Origin: Campylorhamphus procurvoides
Taxonomy: Eukaryota; Chordata; Aves; Passeriformes; Dendrocolaptidae
DNA length: 64,000 bases
Assembly: GCA_013396655.1 (NCBI GenBank)
Contig: WBMV01009260.1
Location: 7,293 to 71,292, forward strand
Reading direction: 5' to 3'
A program made the position numbers and the translations under genes. Shown in pieces: positions 59,990 through 64,000 of this stretch (positions are counted from its first letter, which is position 1; every line of letters begins with the position of its first letter). The notes below the pieces were generated by a model. The model ran no database searches. It worked only from the letters and a program-made list of their open reading frames with translations, and was not told where the DNA came from.

Positions 59990-60320
59990 CATGGGTGGAA
60001 ATAACCTTCTTCTGGATCAACTTTGCCACAGCGAAACTCAGTTTAATTGACTGTACCTCATGGAGGGGGGGAGAAAAGCTGTCAGAAAGTGAAATGACAA
60101 TTACATCATGAAAAATAATTTAAAAAAAAAATACATCTTGCGTGGTCATTAAGACGGGGTGCTCAGGGCTAAATTATATAACACAGATTCAATTAAACTG
60201 TAGGGCTTTGTTTACGTATTTGTTACTGAGAGAAACCAGTGCCGGAGTTCGCTCTGACCACTGATTTCTGAAGCTGTCACAGACCCTTTGAGACAATTTT
60301 CCAGGGTGAAGCCTCCCAGA
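59990..60320. promoter_or_regulatory. Second candidate conserved element in TBX5 intron 6
   Basis: Repeat-free block with homeodomain-type cores (TTTAATTGAC, CAATTACATCATG, TCAATTAAAC), a TTGTTTACG forkhead-type site near 60210, and CpGs (TTGCGTGG, AGACGGGG, TGCCGGAGTTCGCTC). Assignment as an enhancer is inference. Confidence 0.35.
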
Positions 60321-61239
60321 TCTACACTTTTCAGGGCTGGTCTGACCTATGGGTTCATCTTCACTTTAACGGGAAGCGACAGTTCCCAATGAAATCTCAA
60401 TGCTGCTTCTCCCCTGCACTCTTTTCTCTGGGCTAACTGACCACAAAACACTTCTGCTATTTCCAATGGCATCGTGAGAACAATAAAATTTAGATTTTCA
60501 ACTAGTTAGATCAAGGAAAAACACTTAGATTAAAAAAAATAATAATACAGACGTTTTTATATGGGTATTTGTGCCTAAGGGCTCATGAATATCATTATGG
60601 GCAGCATCAAAACTACCACTTGGTATTGATTTTTTTGTCAAGAACTTGCCATAATAAGATTTTTTTCAATTGCTGCTCACTTCAGAAGTTAGCAAAGTTA
60701 AAACTTTCTTAGGGATGATGTCTTCCACACCAGGTATATGCTCTAGGCTCCATTTTATTTGCTTGGTTTACCATCAACATTTTTTTTAGCACTTCAGCTA
60801 AGGGAAAAAACACCACCCTGACTTCTTTGGGCTCTTCTGAAACCATCCTAAAGGTTGGGTACTCTGGAAAAGGGACTTCAGGTTCTACAAGGGATGGGAA
60901 TCCTCGGTTTCTGAACTGTCTTTTTGTCAGTGACTGCTCCACTTGGAGAATTTAAAAGTCTGGGTGAGGAAAAAAAATAGTGACAAAGAGGTCAAGGTGG
61001 TCACCCTTGAGCAGAACACACATGGAGCTCCCCATGCTGTGGGGGTACATGCTGTCCCTGCCCTGCAGGTGACCACAGTCCTGCTTAGAGTGACAGAGAG
61101 GAGCCAGGGCCACCACTGCAGCTCTCTGTGCTGAGAGCCATGGCAGGCTGGGCTTTGGGCTGGAAAACACAGAGCCTTTTTCTTTTACACTTTCACATAG
61201 CCCAGGTGGAAACCAAGTCAGGGTGGAGGAGGAAGCCAA

Positions 61240-61720
61240 ACCAGAGAAGTGGGAAAGAAAGGAATAGATGAAGACAAGGTGTCTGCTGAGACTATGGACA
61301 TCTGGCTGGGCAAAACAGGAGCTGGATGGGCAGCTAGGACTTGGAATCCAAGGTAAAGACCTGGGGAAGGGGGGGATTGGTTGCTGGTGGGGGGAAGAAG
61401 ATGCTGAACCCAGAAGCCAGTGAAGGAAATGGGAGGGACTGAAAGGCTGGTCAGAGGTACTGGTGTGAGACAGAGGGGCTCATTGAGGAGGTTTTTGGCT
61501 GAACTGGGAGACAAGAACAGAGGATGAGAAGAGGCAGACCTTGCACAGTGTTCTGGGGGAAGGAGGTGGGTCAGCAACCAAAAGTGACACTGGAGGAAAA
61601 GTGGTTTTTCTGGGCTTGGAAAGGGGTGGAGTGAGGAACAAAAAGGTCCTGGGGCTGGCAAGGAGGCAGGAACAAGACTGAGGGCAGAGGGGCAAGGGGA
61701 GACAAGACTGGTTCAGACAC
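61240..61720. other. G/A-rich stretch in intron 6
   Basis: The plus strand is strongly purine-rich (AGGAGGAAG, GGGGAAGGGGGGGATTGG, GAGGGGCAAGGGGAG). This yields Ser/Pro/Leu-rich chance ORFs of up to 147 codons on the minus strand. No repeat family is recognised. Confidence 0.6.
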
Positions 61721-64000
61721 AGGCTGTGGAGGACACAAGACCTCTTGAAGCAAGTACTCTCGTACCAAGGCCTGGAATGGGACTGAGGGTTTGAGAGCAG
61801 AGATGCGAGGAGCCCCAGAGAGAGATAAGCAGCTCACTGCCATCCTAGAGTGACTGAGGGCTGCACAGAAGCCACCAGTTCTGGCAATGAAGAGAAGATA
61901 CATGGTCCCACCTCACCTGGCCCCAGAGAACCCTGTCTCTCTCTCTAGGGAGACCCCCCCTTCAGAGAAGGGTCCTGAGTAAAGATGGGGCTGTTCCTTC
62001 TACCCATGGAGGTGGAAAGACACAAGGCCAATGACCCCAGGCTGGGCAGGGAGAGCTTGAGGGATTGGACCTGGAACTCAATGGGTTGCCAGCCTGGTCA
62101 CCACACTGGTGGCCTCTGTTGAAGTGATGGAGATGGCCACCTGCAACCAGAGACAAGGAGAACTGAGTTCTCAAGAGAAAACATCCCAAGCCCAGGGACC
62201 TGCCCTACACATCCCTACAGATGTCTTGGCAGAGCAACAAGAGGCCATGTGCTCAGAGGATGTGCTGCACAGGCAGCTCTCCAGAATTCAGCAGGATGGA
62301 GCACCAGTTGTCTTGGTCAACTTATCAACATGATCTTAACACAGGGTCTTTCTAGAGGTAGAATGAACCTGTGTATTCAGAAAGCCCACCAGCTCTCTGG
62401 GAATGTATCCCATTAGTCTTCAGCCATGCCCTTTCCTGGTCCTCTGCTTTGCTCTGCTGCATGTAGCATTTCTGGGTGCCTGTGGCATCCCAGCTGGGGT
62501 TAGCATTTCCTTAAAACAATTTTGGCTACCAAGAATGTTAAATAACTTAGGGGTGAAAAAATAATCAGCATAAAACTGGATATCCAGAGGGGGAGGACCA
62601 ATATAAAGCCCAAGTCCAACTAACGGGGAAAGTTGGTTGTAAAAATTAATGAGAATAATTGTTGTGAATTCTTGCTTTTGAAAGAACCCTCAAGAGGGCA
62701 GAACCTTAATTATTTCTGTCTATTAGGGTTCATTTCCTGGTCCTAAGCAGAGAGCTAGTACCTAATAAATACAAGCCAGTAACACAATGATTTAAGCTAC
62801 AGCAAAAATGGTACTTAACTGCAGGGGAAGTTAATATTTGGGAATCAACCTGATTGCAAGCACCCATTGTGTAAATGGGAAGGAAATGAAATGTGCATGT
62901 GACCTATTTTAACACCTCGATATTTCTGGGGCATTTTTCAGGGTTGCAGAGATGGGGGAGGTGGTCAACAGAGCTGCTGACAACAGCACTGAAAACTTTA
63001 CCAAAACTCCCTTCATAGCTTAAGCCTCTTTTTGGGGAGTAGTGCTGGGGAGAGGGAGATCCCAGGGTGCTTAAATATCTTTTCAGGCTGTCTAAAATAT
63101 CAGGGGAAATAAGCACAAGCCCTACATTGGGACTGCAGCTGTGCTATTGAAATAAGTTGACTGATCTGGAATCAGGCAAGTCTTTCTATAAGCTATGTAA
63201 GCACAGACTCGAATGCATTTGTGGGCGAGTCACACAATGAACACTGCAATATAATTCAACTATAACATAGCTCTTGAAACCTAAAACACGTGCATGTGTG
63301 AATTTGCCTATATATATGCATGCAAAACACATGAGTGTATAAAAATTAAGTGCAAAATATGTTGGAATCTACAAACTGCATGATTGTGCAGATGGGAAAG
63401 TTTGCACAAAGGATATGCTACAGGTGATGGATGGAAGTGAGAGAAAAACGGCTGTAAATAGGAAAAATTAAGCAGTGCATTAACAGCAAGATGTGGGGAT
63501 GGACAGGCAGACCCTTCCTGGGGTGAGCTCGATGCCACAGCCACGGACTGGTGGGACTGCAATCATTTATGGCAGCAAGAAATGCAGGCATGAATATGCA
63601 ACATGAAAATACAGTTTGCCAAGCAACATCTCAGCTGTGAAAGCTGAGCTCGGGTTTCTGCCAGTGGAAAAGATCCCATTTACCACCCAGCTCAGCTGGA
63701 GGATGTTACTCCTTGAGCACAGCCAGTATCTGCAGAAGCCCCAGTATCATTCTCCATCTGCAATGGGGCAAGCTCCAAATTTTATTCCCTTCCCTGGAGG
63801 GAGATGCCATTTAGGGTAGATCATTCCCTGGTTTATTTCTGTGGCTCTATCTTTCTCAGTTGGGTCTTTATCTTGGGGCTACAGTCACTACTCTTTCTTA
63901 GTTCCCCCAATGATTCAATGCAGCAAGAGGAGGAATGTGTGTGTCGGGAGGGGGGGAAGAGGGATGTAAGAGTATGTAAAATGTGTAGGGGGTGTGTAAA

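Larger units (their letters stand above)
57355..64000 (-). other. TBX5: TBX5 intron 6 (partial, runs off the window)
   Basis: The AG acceptor of exon 7 is at 57356-57355. I looked for exon 6 (the FPET...SYQNHK part of the T-box) on the minus strand up to 64000 and did not see it, so the intron is at least 6.6 kb. It carries two CpG-retaining, motif-dense candidate elements (58640-59570 and 59990-60320) and a G/A-rich stretch (about 61240-61720). I recognised no CR1 here. 57355-58639 and 61721-64000 show nothing else I can support. Confidence 0.85.

Noticed and set aside
61218..61661. 147-codon Pro/Ser/Leu-rich minus-strand ORF
   Set aside because: By-product of the G/A-rich plus strand.
57355..64000. 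TBX5 exon 6 within the window
   Set aside because: No minus-strand match to the expected T-box segment was seen, so it should lie beyond 64000.
1..64000. CRISPR arrays, operons, tRNA or rRNA genes
   Set aside because: None visible. The window is a vertebrate nuclear locus and no regularly spaced repeats or cloverleaf-like segments were recognised by eye.

Overview
The window is vertebrate nuclear DNA, almost certainly from a bird. It holds the 3' part of the T-box transcription factor gene TBX5 on the minus strand, with its downstream intergenic region. The bird call rests on seven CR1 LINE fragments, five of them short pieces with the typical CR1 3' end. It also rests on a C-terminal TBX5 sequence of vertebrate type that I judge to be avian. 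I cannot fix the order or species. Spliced genes, sparse short interspersed repeats and long CpG-poor AT-rich stretches rule out a microbial source.

Layout, left to right: 1-34254 is non-coding sequence downstream of TBX5. In other amniotes this is the TBX5-RBM19 intergenic side. It starts with a CCTG/CCTT pyrimidine microsatellite and carries four CR1 fragments near 6.9, 18.1, 28.7 and 31.7 kb. Between them are repeat-free, CpG-retaining or motif-dense blocks that look like conserved non-coding elements, near 1.7, 5.2-6.3, 7.8, 9.0, 12.7, 15.8, 24.4 and 26-27 kb. 34255-35748 is the likely TBX5 3' UTR, with a distal AATAAA followed by a GU-rich element. Terminal coding exon 9 is 35749-36332, exon 8 is 45978-46204 and exon 7 is 57263-57354, all minus strand. 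All six exon boundaries in the window have a consistent phase or stop, and every intron end seen is GT or AG. Exon 6 and everything upstream lie beyond 64000.

Intron 8 (about 9.6 kb) contains one CR1, a 1008-bp tandem duplication whose junction is marked by a single N, and a GATA/TCF-motif-rich candidate enhancer. Intron 7 (about 11.1 kb) contains two CR1 fragments and an AT-rich patch. The partial intron 6 contains two further candidate conserved elements.

Functionally there is one gene here, a dosage-sensitive regulator of heart and forelimb development, embedded in probable cis-regulatory DNA. I found no second protein-coding gene, no RNA gene and no CRISPR array. I did not find a clear new biological system. 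The items most worth checking are the N-junction duplication and the candidate enhancers. All enhancer calls are inferences from composition and motifs, because I could not run alignments.
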